Shown piece after piece: positions 13,801 through 24,912 of a stretch of DNA of 64,000 nucleotides. This stretch comes from Poecilobothrus nobilitatus (taxonomy: Eukaryota; Arthropoda; Insecta; Diptera; Dolichopodidae), in the NCBI GenBank assembly GCA_947095535.1, contig OX352774.1, positions 260,311,843 to 260,375,842 of the forward strand. Direction: 5' to 3'. Position numbers and translations under genes: made by a program. The notes under the pieces are model-generated. The model worked only from the letters and a program-made list of their open reading frames with translations. It ran no database searches and had not been told where the DNA came from. Positions within the stretch are counted from its first letter, which is position 1. Each line of letters starts with the position of its first letter.

Positions 13801-16800
13801 TTATCTCGATATTTTTTATAGATATTAATATGTACTATAGTTTCATTCATTAGAAATTATTTGTATAAAATTTTAATTTTTATTATATATATAAATTTAT
13901 TATTACTATAACTATGTATTATTTTTCCTAAATAAGTACTTAGTTACGATTTATTAAACTGCATTATATAATATAAACTAAGGCAATAATGTAAGTAATA
14001 TGTTATGCGTATTAAATTAATCTATAACTTAAATTGTATAATAAAATGTACATATGTAGACTTAAATTTCACAATTTCAAAAAAAAAACGCATATTTCGT
14101 TGGCGTTGGAATCTATAACATAGGAGTAAAAAAAAAAAAAAATTAATAAAGTTAAGTACCTACTACTTATTTTTTTTATCTTATCGAACATAAATACTTA
14201 TCTACCAGATTAAAATATTAATTTTCGTCTACTTAACCCAAAATATAATTTGAATATTTTTATAAATAGACGCAGTTAATTAGGTATAAACTTGAAAAAC
14301 TTTCTATTTTGACGGAAAATATTTTGCTTTTTTTTTGCAATTGATATTTACTTTGTAAAAAGAATTTAGTTTTTTTTTTTTTTTTTTGTTTACTTATTTA
14401 TCTTTTATTCTTATATTGTTAATTTTTGTATTTACGCGAAAATTATTTCCTTGTTTTTTTCTATTTATCATATTTTTTTTTTTTTTTTTCAAAATACATT
14501 ACACATATACAATTAGACTTATACATTAATTTAAATATTCGTTCGAAAAATTTATACATATATCAAATTAATAAAATATACTTAACATTGATCTGGTAAT
14601 TTTTCTTTTAATAAATATAATATTGATGTGGTAATTTTTTTTTTTTTTCTTCAATAAAATTTCTTAAAATAAATTAAATTTTTGATACTTATGAAGCAAA
14701 TCGATATGTATTGAATATATTTAAGTATATATACATATATAGTTATTTTAAATACATAAGTATAATATCTAATAAGCACATTTGTATAAATAAATTTTCT
14801 TAAAAATATAACTATTACATTACTTAAGTATATTTTTAATATATCTTTGGGATGATTAAGTATTCAAGAAAATTTCAAAAACAAAAAAAAAATTGATTAA
14901 AATTATTTAAGTATCTGAAAAAGAAAGCAAAAACTTAAAAAACAAAGAAGAAGGAAATAATTTTTTGTAATTTTTATTTTTAAATTAATCTCACTTCATC
15001 AAATAACTTAACTAAAATCAATAAGTATTTACTTAACTAAGTACATATTTTGTTTTATCCATAAGTATAATATTTAGTTATGAAATTGTATTCAATTGCA
15101 TTCAAATTTTAGATTACTTATTTATTTGTTTTTTTTTTTTTTTTTCAAATTTAAGTTTTTACTGTTAACATATTGAACCTTCTAATATCTGGTTAGCACC
15201 CGATTTGAAATCCCAAATCTAGTTCAAATATTTATCAATAATCAAATAGTTTTATATACATATATTTTGTTTTTATTATTTCATAAATTTTATTAAAAAA
15301 AATTATTATCAGCATCTACTTTGTTTGTTGTACAAATAGTTAATTACTTTAAATAAATTTTTTTCTTGTTGTTATATACATAATACATATATATTATATT
15401 ATTTACATAAGTATATACTTCTAATATAGTAATAATTAATCTTCATATAACTATTAATAATTTTATTAAAAAAAAAATAGATTAATTACGCTACCTACTT
15501 ATTAAAATTAATTTCATTCAGAAAAAAAAAAAACAAATTTGTTTCCAAAAATTATTTACTTATTTATGTTTTTTTTAGGACTGCTGGAACCGTTGGTGCT
15601 GTTGTAACATGTCCTTTGGAAGTTGTTAAAACGCGTTTACAAAGTTCTTCGGCTTTTTTACAGCCACCAAGAATTCCTGAAACCTCACAGAGTAGTAGTA
15701 GCACCTCAGATGCTCTATTAAGGCCTGAACAAAGACGTAAATTGTGCACAACTATTTTAAGAAAGCGACCTTTACCACAGGTAAATAAATTTTTATCAAA
15801 ATAAATATATATATAACTTTAAAACTTAAAAAATAATTTTTATATATATATAGGTTTTAACAATATCACATTGTGGAATATCATCATCAGCAAAGTCAAT
15901 GAGTATTGTTCAATGTTTAAGGTAAAAAATACTAAAAAAACAAAAAAAAAATTATTAATGTCAATTTAAAGTACCTACATACTTTATATAATCTTTATAA
16001 AGTTTTTATTAATTAAATAAACAAAAAACAAGGAATTATAATTTTAAAAACTTATTGTTTTTTTCGTTTTAGACATATTATTCAAACAGAAGGTACACGA
16101 GCGCTTTTTAAAGGTTTGGGTCCTAATTTAGTTGGAGTAGCACCATCTCGAGCTATTTATTTTTGTACATATTCTCAAACTAAAGCAAATTTAAATCGTT
16201 ATGGGTAATTATAATAAAATGAATATATCAAAAATTAATTATTTTGAAATATTTCTTTTTATTTGATTATAGCTTTCTTTCGCCTGATTCACCTATTGTA
16301 CATATTTTAAGTGCTTCTTGTGCTGGTTTTGCTGCAGCATCAGCCACTAATCCTATATGGTTTGTTAAAACTCGCTTACAATTAGATTTTAATTCAAGAA
16401 ATCAAATGACAGTTCGGCAATGTATTAAACAAATTTATACAACTTCCGGATTTTTAGGTTTTTATAAAGGTATAACAGCTAGTTATTTCGGAATATCAGA
16501 AACAGTTATACATTTTGTAATATATGAAGCAGTAAAAGCTAAATTGGTATATAAAATATTTTGTATTTTTACCTAAAAAAAAATACAAATAGAAAAGGAT
16601 AAATTCTTTATACATTATATTTTTTATTTTTTTTAGATTACTCTTAGGCAAACACATCCAATTGAAGAAAAAACATCACGAGATTTTTTAGAATTCATGT
16701 TAGCTGGTGCGATATCAAAAACTTGTGCTTCTTGTATAGCATATCCACATGAAGTGGCGCGTACAAGATTAAGAGAAGAAGGAAATAAATATAATAGATT

Positions 16801-17249
16801 TTGGCAAACATTACATACTGTATGGAAAGAAGAAGGCAGGGCTGGTTTATACAGGTAAAGATTTTCCAGAAAACAAAACAAAATATGTATATTTGAAGGA
16901 AAAATTTGGAAAATAAAAAAGCACATCACTATTCATGGATTTTGAATTAACATAATGAATACAGAAAAAAGTGTAGAAACACTAAAATGATATGTATTCA
17001 AATTGTTTTAAATTGAATATAAATAGTGCAAATACAAATAAAGTTAATACAAATTGTATTATTCCTAAGTAGAATTAATAAAATAAATTTTTAATTAATA
17101 ATTAAATTTTTTCTTCTTATAATTTCAGAGGATTGGCTACTCAATTAGTAAGACAAATACCGAATACAGCAATTATGATGGCAACATATGAAGCTGTTGT
17201 TTATGTTTTAACAACACATTTTAATAGTGATTTTTATGATGCATCATAA
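10884..17249 (+). CDS. rim2: Mitochondrial pyrimidine nucleotide carrier (SLC25A33/36 family)
   Basis: Inner-membrane carrier that exchanges pyrimidine nucleotides and supports mitochondrial DNA and RNA synthesis (family knowledge; fly Rim2). Seven exons join in frame to 353 residues: 10884-10930, 15579-15780, 15854-15921, 16073-16204, 16273-16546, 16637-16854 and 17129-17249. All introns are GT..AG. Three carrier repeats are visible, with signatures [10 protein letters not shown] (from residue 28), [10 protein letters not shown] and [10 protein letters not shown]. The Trp in the second signature, where most carriers have Asp or Glu, is typical of the SLC25A33/36 branch. A Ser-rich loop follows the first signature (exon 2). 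Intron 1 is 4.65 kb and the others are 70-275 bp. The start is set by the conserved VAGG/TAGTVGA junction across intron 1. Confidence 0.92.
10931..15578 (+). other. Intron 1 of the carrier gene
   Basis: The intron starts GTAAGT and ends TTTTTTTAG. It contains poly-A and poly-T tracts, TA and ATGT microsatellites (for example 11107-11125) and no recognisable nested gene or element. An open frame at 11386-11646 on the minus strand is low-complexity chance. Confidence 0.7.
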
Positions 17250-19364
17250 AAAAAATTAGATTTAAAATTTAATTAAAAAAATATAAATATATATGAAAAT
17301 ATTTTAAAAAATTCGTTATAGAAATAGAATTTTCAACGTTCAATAGTTATTGCTTTAATGCGAATATAATAATTTAAAAAGAAATGGAGAAAAGAAAATA
17401 TAATAAAAAAAAAAATATCGAACATATAAATGTTTTTCTAAATTAGATCTTTTCTTTCATTTTTTTTTTTTTTTTTGTGTTTTACAGGAAAAATTAAAAT
17501 ATTTATGATTAATTTTAAAAAGATACTATATATTATTATTATTAATATTAAAAAAAAAAAAAACAGTTAAATATATAATTGTATATTTAAAAAGTGAAAA
17601 ATAATATGTAAATATGTATTACAAATTACTTGAAATTGAAAATTAATTAAAAATTAGTTAGTTGATCATTTTGTGATCTTTGGATCTATAGGATACTTAT
17701 AGATCTATATCGTATTTTTTTTTTTTTTTTTTTTTGAATTATATTAATATGGTACTGTTATTTATAGAATTAAAAATACACTGAAATTATTATTATAGTT
17801 TATGGATATATATTTCATTAAATTTTTTGAGTCAAACTCTTCAAACACAAACAAAAAAGTTTATATTTTTTTAAGTATGTAAAATATAAATAATATGTAC
17901 GTTAAATATGCTAAATTCTTGATTCGAAAAATTAATTAATATAAAAATAAAGGAATAAATTAATTAATATAAATATTAAATTATTAATAACTTTATTTGC
18001 TTTCCAAATTTAAAACGCATATTTTTGTTTTATTCATATATTAATATAAATAAATAACTTAGAAATTTTTTTCCACAAAAAAAAAAAAAAAATACAAGTC
18101 AAATGTGTTAAATTTTTCTTTAGATAATTTTTTTTAACAAATCTTAAATTATTTTGCTCTAAAGAAAATTAAATATATTAATCACTAATTACTTAATATT
18201 CTTTTCTTTTAATTTTTGATTGATCTGAGGCAAAATTGGATTAAGAAAAGAAAAATAAAATATAAATATATAAAAAACAAAATAAACAAAAAATATGAAT
18301 ATTCACAAATATATGTTTAAAAAAGAAAATAATGTTTAAAAAACGAAATCGAAAGGCTGCTATTTTTTTAATTGATATGTTTGTATAGAGAATTAAAAAA
18401 AAATTTTTTTAGAAACACTTAGCTTTAAGAAAAGAATAAATTTGTTAAAAAAAACCTTTATTACATTCTTAATTAAAGGGTATTATTATCAAAAACAAAA
18501 AAGATTTTTTTATTTTGTAAAATTGAAAATATAACAAATTCATTTAGGATTTTTTTAATTATTAAATGTAGATATGTATCATAAGAACTAATTTTTTCGT
18601 AATTATCTGCAATAATCTGTAGTCTTTTGTAACTTTTCAGAAATTACTTTTTAATATGTATGTATAAGGTTAGAAAGTTTGATAGAGTCGTACTGGTTCA
18701 TAAATTATAACTAACCCAACATTTCAAGTTTTCTTTGATAACATTCATGGTGGTAATTTTTTTATTTTCGATTTAGAATTAAGTTCAATAAACTAAAATT
18801 TGAAGTTTTTTTTAAATCTTTAAAGAAGTGTAATCTTGAAGTGTAATTCCTATTTATATTCAACTAAAATTTCTGAATATAATTTTCTTCTGTGTACAAA
18901 AATATACATGTATCAGTTAAAAATGTAACCATTATAGATACCTCAATTTTCAAATTAAAAAAATAAAACCTATCAGTTCTCTGTAAAAAACATAAAACCT
19001 ATTAGTTCTCTGTAAAACAAATGAATAAAACAAATACGTTTTTAAGAAATATCAAAAATATTCATTTTAATAAAAATTCTTATTAATTTAAATACTAAAA
19101 TTTAAATTTCAGTTTTTAATTTAAAAACATGTCTGTTTACATATTAAATTAAAATATTATATTACTTTTTTTATATTTAAAGCGATCACATGCATAAAAT
19201 CATCGTTACATATATGAAAACTAACAAAACCCTTAAGCTTTGTTTAATTGAACATTGAACAAACTCTTATAAACTATAATGTACTATCAGTACTACATAT
19301 ATAATATTATGTTGTCTATATTATTAAAGCCATTTACAAAATTATTATTTTTTAGAAATATCTA
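17250..19364. other. Spacer between convergent genes
   Basis: The spacer lies between the 3' ends of the carrier (+) and the F-box LRR gene (-). It is AT-rich and presumably holds both 3' UTRs. I see no gene or clear repeat. Confidence 0.6.
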
Positions 19365-20958
19365 TCACACTTGTAAATTAAAATGAAAATGTCTAGCAAC
19401 CGGTAAATTATTATAAATTGGTGGTCTATCAATATGAATACGATTTCGTAATGTATCCAATGATCTTTCTGAAATGTTTGGACAATTTCGTACCATTAAA
19501 GATTCTAATTCAGTACAACCTGATGATAATTTTCTAAAATAAATCAATTAAATATTTAAATTAAAGATCTTAAAAATCAATTTTATGTAACTAACGTTAT
19601 TCCGAAATCAGTTATTGTTGCACATCCAATCAAATTTAAATGTTTTAATTTCTTACAAAATCGAGATATTTGGTATAAAACATTATCAGTTACATTTGGG
19701 CAATTTGCTAACGATAATGTTTCTAGTTTATTCAATTTTCGAAAAAATATTAAAAGACATCGTTCACCAATCGCTGTACAATAGGATATATCAAATTCTC
19801 TCAGATTACTCTGATGTAAAGTTAAAGCATCCACAGCTCCAGTAGTTAACCAATGACATTTTGAAAGTTTTAAGACTTCAAGAAATCTGGATTGGATAAT
19901 TCTACAGCATAGGATGGATTCATTGCATATATAATAAAAACAAATAAAAATTTTATTACTAACTAATAAAATGGAATAGAGGACTAATAATAATAATATT
20001 CCATACATATATAAATTCATGTAATGTATATTTTAAGATATTTCAAATTATAATATCAAATTGAACATACATTGATTGCAATGATGCAGCAGAAACATGA
20101 ATACAATCATTTAAATTAACATATTTCAAATTTCTATTATTCTTCAAAAAATTCACCAGTAGTTCGTCATTTAACCATGCGCATTTAGACAAATTAAGAG
20201 TTTGAACTTTTTTACAAGTTTCTCCTAATATTTTAAAAGCTAATCCAATACCTTTACTATTGTTTCCAGCTAAATTCACAACATTTCTCTGTTGAAATTC
20301 TTCGTCTACAAATTGTTTGCAAATTCTATAATTAAAAAAATTAATAATTTAAATAATGAACGAAATAAGTAGAAAGAAAATAAAAATAAGACATAATATA
20401 TTCCACATTAAATTTTAAAACCATAGGTATTAGACAACATCTCTGATTTCCGAATTGCCAACTATAAAACAATTTTTTGATTTATAAAATCAATTATTTG
20501 AGCCAATCAATCTGAGCCTGATTTGTACATTGAACAAATTTTTTTTTGTGTAAAAGAAGTAATAAATTATTATAAATGTTCTCAGGCCTGCCATTGGGAT
20601 CTTTATATATTAATTCTATTAAAATAAGCAGAGATAAAAGGATTAGAAAACATCAAGGTTTTCAAAATTACGCACAAAAATAGAAAATTTTAAAACATGT
20701 TAAATAATGAAAATAATATTATTGTATTAAATCTTGTAATTAAGAAGTAATAATTAAATAATTTAGTATGAAATGGGCAGAATCCAAATAATAATAAAAA
20801 AATAAATAATTAAAGTTTTTCTTTTTTTGAATTTACCTTGAACAAGTTCGTAAATTAAACAAATCTTTTAATGACAAATATATGACCAAATTTTCAAATA
20901 AAACGTCTTCCCAAGATATGTGAAAAAGAGTCAATTCATCTAAATTTTCGTCTTGCAT
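19365..20958 (-). CDS. jet: F-box/LRR protein, FBXL15 / Jetlag type
   Basis: Substrate receptor of an SCF ubiquitin ligase. The fly FBXL15-type protein Jetlag acts in light-induced degradation of Timeless (family knowledge). Four exons on the minus strand, 20837-20958, 20071-20325, 19596-19901 and 19365-19533, join in frame to 283 residues. The F-box is near residues 13-42 (SWEDVLFENLVIYLSLKDL). Leucine-rich repeats of the AMN1/FBXL type follow, for example LNLSKCAWLNDELL, LKLSKCHWLTTGAV and LSLANCPNVTDNVL. The last residues, HFHFNLQV, resemble the FVNLQV end I remember for human FBXL15 (300 residues), which supports orthology over other FBXL proteins. It is divergent from the Pcc1 gene, with 813 bp between start codons. 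Confidence 0.85.
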
Positions 20959-21647
20959 TACAATTCTTACAATATTATGTTTATAATATGTATTTATTTA
21001 TTTATAAAAAAATTAATTAACCTTGTCTTTACTTTAAAATAAAATTGTTTTGTTTTTTTTTTGTAATTTTGTTGTTTTGTTTAAAAATGTCAAATTTAAA
21101 ATCATATGATTTTTAATTTCTTCAAGTAATTATTAAACTTAGACACCAGAGTTGAGCAATGCCACATCGTAATATATATAATTAATTAATAATTGAGAAA
21201 TTGTACTGTACATAATATTTGAATTATATTTTGTACTTGGTATTTTTATTATTTTAACTCAATTTTATATTTATTGAAATTTTTTCTATTATATATGCAT
21301 ATATGTATAAAAGAATTTTAATAATTGTTTAATATGTGTATTGTGTACTAACTGATATACAAGAGTACAAAACTGTATGTAAATTGTATTAGCAAAAAAT
21401 GCTAAATTAGCACAACTCATAATGCTAACAATAATTTTTGAGATATGCACATATTTAAATTACATAGTTTAAAAAAAAATTAACCAATTTATTAGTCATA
21501 TCAAGATTTTTTTTTTTTTTACTATAATTAACTTAAAAATAATTTGCAGAAAATCAAATTTTTTTTATTGTAAAGTGAAAAATTTGATGTATTTTCAAGA
21601 ATATAGAATATATATAGAATGTTATAGACACTAAATCAAACCACGTT

Positions 21648-21657
21648 GCGGCCATTT
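21648..21657 (+). promoter_or_regulatory. GCGGCCATTT motif upstream of the Pcc1/PIG-P unit
   Basis: GC-rich ten-mer in an AT-rich spacer, 115 bp before the Pcc1 start codon. The same GCGGCCAT core, in gene orientation, occurs upstream of RTF2 and of the U1A-like gene. It contains the GCCAT core bound by Pho/YY1-type factors. Use as a promoter element is inference. Confidence 0.4.
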
Positions 21658-21771
21658 GCAGAATTATTAAGTTCTTATAAAAATTTGATTTTGGAGTTAA
21701 GAAGGAACGCATTCATTTAATGACAACCTATTGAAGTTCTTACTTCTTTGACAAATGTTTGTAATTCCAAA

Positions 21772-22126
21772 ATGAGCCAGGATGATAATGGAGTTTATAA
21801 AGTGTAAATAAATTATTTTTTTTAAATAAACTTTTTTATTCTGCAAATTTATATTTTAATTTTCTTTTAGCGTGATAAAAATTCCATATAGCAACAAAAG
21901 AGTTGCTCAACTTGTATATGATGTTCTGCGAGTTGATCCTGAACCTAAAAGAAGTTTTATCACAAAAAAATTTGATTTAATAGATAATTTGTTGTGTGTT
22001 GAATTTACAGGAGATTTGGCTAAAAACGTTCGTGTAGGTGTCTCATCTTTCTTTGATTCTTTATTGTTATGCTGTGAAACTATTAAAGAATTTGGACAGC
22101 CAACAGAAGAATATAATTATAATTAA
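21772..22126 (+). CDS. Pcc1: KEOPS/EKC complex subunit Pcc1 (LAGE3 family)
   Basis: Small dimerising subunit of the KEOPS complex, which makes the N6-threonylcarbamoyl group of tRNA position 37 (family knowledge). Two exons, 21772-21803 and 21871-22126, give 95 residues. Intron 1 is 67 bp, from GTAAAT to TTTTAG. The protein matches the Pcc1 fold pattern: a first strand VIKIPYSNKRVAQLVYDVL, then a conserved DP/EP turn with KR..T.K, then CVEFTGD and a helix starting VRVGVSSFFDSLLL. Length fits the family (about 90 residues in yeast). The stop is only 27 bp before the start of PIG-P on the same strand, so both are probably carried by one transcript. The short first exon (MSQDDNGVYKV) contributes little to the fold. 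Confidence 0.85.
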
Positions 22127-22139
22127 GGTTTAAAAAAAT

Positions 22140-22153
22140 TTTACTTTTCAGAA
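22140..22153 (+). promoter_or_regulatory. Possible alternative 3' splice site just before the PIG-P start
   Basis: TTTTACTTTTCAG ends at 22151, followed by AA and the PIG-P ATG at 22154. It looks like a good acceptor, but the Pcc1 stop (22124-22126) is too close for an intron between the two genes. If the donor after 21803 is spliced here, Pcc1 exon 2 is skipped. The leftover Pcc1 start then makes a tiny frame ending in a TGA that overlaps the PIG-P ATG (ATGTCTGA). Confidence 0.45.
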
Positions 22154-22803
22154 ATGTCTGAACATTCACCTTCTCCAACGCCAGGTAATTTTTAATTTTT
22201 TCTTTTTTATTTAAAAATGTTAATTGAAAGTTTTAAATTTTAGCTCGAGCTGTTTATGGTTTTGCTCTTTTTTTATTATCTCATACATTATTTATAATTT
22301 ATTTAATATATGCATATGTGCCAAATTCAATATTGGAAGATAAGCTAGGATTATATTATTTACCAAACAAATATTTTGCCTTAATAATACCAATACTATT
22401 ATTAGTCAGTTTTACGTTATTTACATTCTTCATATATCCGTCAATAAATTTAATGATGACACCAAAAATTGATCACTTAGAAACAATTACAGATAAATAT
22501 CAAATTTTTCGTTGTCATTATGTAACTGAAAACGGAAAAATTTGCGATAATTTTTTAGAAACTTGTGAAACTAAAGAACACTGCTGGAATACTGAAAAAT
22601 ACTGTAAATATCATAATGAGGAATATAAAATTTTGGATAAGGAAAGTTCTAACAGTGAATCATTCTGCGATTGTCCGAGAAGTCTTGTATGCTTACTAAA
22701 AGAAAATCCAAATCATTTAGATGTTTTAAAAAGTAGAAATAGGATTCCTTCTGTTAGAGATTTAGATGTAGGTGATGTTTTTAATGAAATATTTAATAAA
22801 TAG
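22154..22803 (+). CDS. PIG-P: PIG-P, subunit of GPI-GlcNAc transferase, with Cys-rich insertion
   Basis: ER membrane subunit of the complex that adds GlcNAc to phosphatidylinositol, the first step of GPI-anchor synthesis (family knowledge). Two exons, 22154-22184 and 22244-22803, give 196 residues. Residues 12-37 form TM1 (starting RAVYGFALFLL), followed by LGLYYLPNKYFALIIP and TM2, the classic PIG-P hairpin. The C-terminal IPSVRDLDVGDVFNEIF matches the conserved IPALRDI..SEVN end of human PIG-P. Between the hairpin and this end lie about 70 residues with eight cysteines plus His (FRCHYV, KICDNF, EHCWN, YCKYH, FCDCP). I do not know this segment from vertebrate PIG-P, and it makes the protein longer. 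Second cistron behind Pcc1. Confidence 0.85.
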
Positions 22804-22831
22804 AAAAGTATTAAAATAATATTATATTGTA

Positions 22832-22837
22832 TTTATT
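22832..22837 (-). terminator. Poly(A) signal of RTF2
   Basis: AATAAA on the minus strand, 21 bp after the RTF2 stop codon. Only 54 bp separate the PIG-P and RTF2 stop codons, so the two 3' UTRs must overlap. Confidence 0.55.
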
Positions 22838-22857
22838 AATTAAAATTACAGATTAAA

Positions 22858-23828
22858 TTAATTATAAAATGGATTATATGTAACCCAATGAGCTCGATCT
22901 TGCTTTTTTTCAGATTGATGTGATGTAAACAGAGATTTGTAGACTTCTGTTGCTTTGGGATCTTTGTGTACACTTTCAGTTTTTAATTTTTTCATTTCTG
23001 GGTCCGTCATTTTATCCATTGAATTTGCTCCTCGTTTTGAAACTTCAAAATGCTTTACTTTTTTATTTAAGATAATTTTGTCATGTTTTTCGTTCGAAGC
23101 TTTGCTAGAACCTGGTATGGAATCTGCAATTTCAACTTTATCATTTTTACATTCAATTGTAGGTTTTTGGACTTCCGTTTCTATGACTTTCTTATTTTTT
23201 TTTGTTTTTCTTTTATTTACTCGTGCTATCAATTTTTCACACATTTGTTGAATTTCCTCTTCAGTGCCATTTAATATAATTACATCGTCTTCGGTATAAG
23301 GGGTTTGACATAAAGCACAAGCATTCGTTTTGGTTTGTTTAAAAGCTCTTTCAGAGAAAACACATCCACAAGTCCATAAAGCTATAAAGCGAAATTTTCC
23401 TGACATTTCAATTCCAATTAATTTACAAATAAATGGAGCATTTCTTGGATCTAATAATCCTTCCGTTTTGTCATCATCCTTATATGCTGGATTTGGTGTT
23501 AGATTTAAAGTTTTGATATCTTTTAAACTTTTTATATGAGAAATTAATTCGGGAACAGATTCTTTCTCCAATAATGCCTCAATTATACTTTGTTTTGAAT
23601 ACAAACGACCTAGACCACAAATTACAATTGGCTGTTGTAAACGTTCTTGTGTTAATGCACAATGTAACCAACGAAATTGTCTTTCTGAATCTTTGTCTTT
23701 CTGCAATCATATTAAAGTATTAAAATTTTATAAAACAAAAATTTTAATTTAAAACTTACTTGTTCAGGTTTTTTCTTGGTACGAACTAGTTCATCTCGCC
23801 TTGGTATAGTACCACCATCACAACCCAT
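22858..23828 (-). CDS. RTF2: Replication termination factor 2 (RTF2)
   Basis: Nuclear factor acting at stalled or paused replication forks and in RNase H2 and splicing-linked functions (family knowledge). Two exons, 23760-23828 and 22858-23700, join to 303 residues, close to the 306 of human RTF2. The start MGCDGGTIPRRDELV is the family hallmark and fixes the first exon. A U-box/RING-like region follows, with CALTQERLQQPIV and GLGRLYSKQSIIEALL. The second zinc-ribbon-like half has WTCGCVFSERA (Cys134, Cys136) and CALCQTPYTEDDVIILN (Cys151, Cys154). The C-terminal half is Lys/Glu-rich and poorly conserved. It is convergent with PIG-P and divergent from the U1A-like gene. Confidence 0.93.
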
Positions 23829-24090
23829 ATTGCAATAATTATTAATTCACTTTAACGTATAGATAGTAGATAAATGGAAAACAAAAAAAATGTGATAGAA
23901 ATTTGACTACGATACTACGATTTAATTAAATTTTATAATTTATTTTTATGTGGTATATGCGTGTAGCTTTAGTTTTTCTGTGGTGTTGGTGTGGTGTGGT
24001 GTCAGTGTTTGTTTTTTGCATGACATATCGTTGACAGCGCCTAAGCGGGCTAAGCCACCTATTACTGACAACTTCAAACATTGATTTTTC

Positions 24091-24100
24091 ATGGCCGCCG
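24091..24100 (-). promoter_or_regulatory. CGGCGGCCAT motif upstream of RTF2
   Basis: Read in RTF2 orientation this is CGGCGGCCAT, 263 bp before its start codon. It shares the GCGGCCAT core with motifs upstream of Pcc1 and the U1A-like gene. The surrounding 23950-24110 is locally GC-richer, including a GGTGTGGTGTGG stretch. Promoter role is inference. Confidence 0.35.
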
Positions 24101-24189
24101 TAGTCATTGCGACAAATATAAACAAAAGTTAGTTTATATATAATTTTTTCATATACAGTATGGTAAATTTTTTCTCAGGATAGGCTGGT

Positions 24190-24785
24190 TTTCATGAGAA
24201 ATTTCGTGGATATTATCGCAACTTTAGAAGGAGAAAAATATAGTGTACTACCAGTGGGAAAGCGGGAGAAAAAAATTATATTATTACAAAATATTAGAGC
24301 AACACTTTGACAGTAAAAAATGTACATAACCTAATTTATTAATGTTTATATTCATATTTAGCTAAAAATTTAAAATTTCTTATTTATAAAGTTGTTAAAA
24401 ATAATATAGTTTATTAATAATATTTTTATACTTATAATATAGTCATTTTAATATAGTTTCTCACTAAAAAACAAAAAAATTTTTTTTGAACATTTGTTTA
24501 TTTTAAAATGTTTGTTTATTTTGTTGACACTTCAAAATTTAAATGCCATGGTAGTGAGAAATTTTTTTTGTAAGATATACAATTTTTGCATATGTATTAA
24601 AAATTTATAGCAAAATATCTTCAGAGAACATATTTTCGTGGATATTTATGGTTACTTTCGTGGATATTTTCAAATGTTTCATGGATATTTTTTTAGGGTT
24701 ATCTCTTTCACATCCATATCATTTTTGTATCTTTTGCTCTAACATTTTCGTGGATATTTTTTTCTCATGATTTCATGAGAAATTT
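24190..24785. repeat. Segment bounded by 15-bp direct repeats with TTTCGTGGATATT copies
   Basis: TTTCATGAGAAATTT occurs at 24190-24204 and again at 24771-24785. Inside, TTTCGTGGATATT or a one-base variant occurs at 24202, 24634, 24656, 24677 and 24746; the middle three are spaced 21-22 bp. A 38-codon frame at 24194-24310 overlaps the first copy and is probably incidental. It could be a decayed element or a local regulatory repeat between RTF2 and the U1A-like gene. Confidence 0.4.
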
Positions 24786-24857
24786 AAATAAGATAATTTC
24801 CAATTAGATCATTTCTGAATAAATAAAATTTTGTTTACATTTGTCATCTCTTCTGCG

Positions 24858-24867
24858 GCGGCCATTT
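24858..24867 (+). promoter_or_regulatory. GCGGCCATTT motif upstream of the U1A-like gene
   Basis: Part of GCGGCGGCCATTTAAA, 425 bp before the start codon and in gene orientation. It is identical over ten bases to the motif upstream of Pcc1. Confidence 0.35.
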
Positions 24868-24912
24868 AAAAAACCCGAATGTTAAAGACTTAGATTTTAG
24901 GCTTTGAAATAA

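Noticed and set aside
15564..15749. Minus-strand open frame inside carrier exon 2
   Set aside because: Shadow of the well-supported carrier exon on the plus strand.
22955..23539. Plus-strand open frames across RTF2
   Set aside because: They are antisense shadows of RTF2 exon 2.
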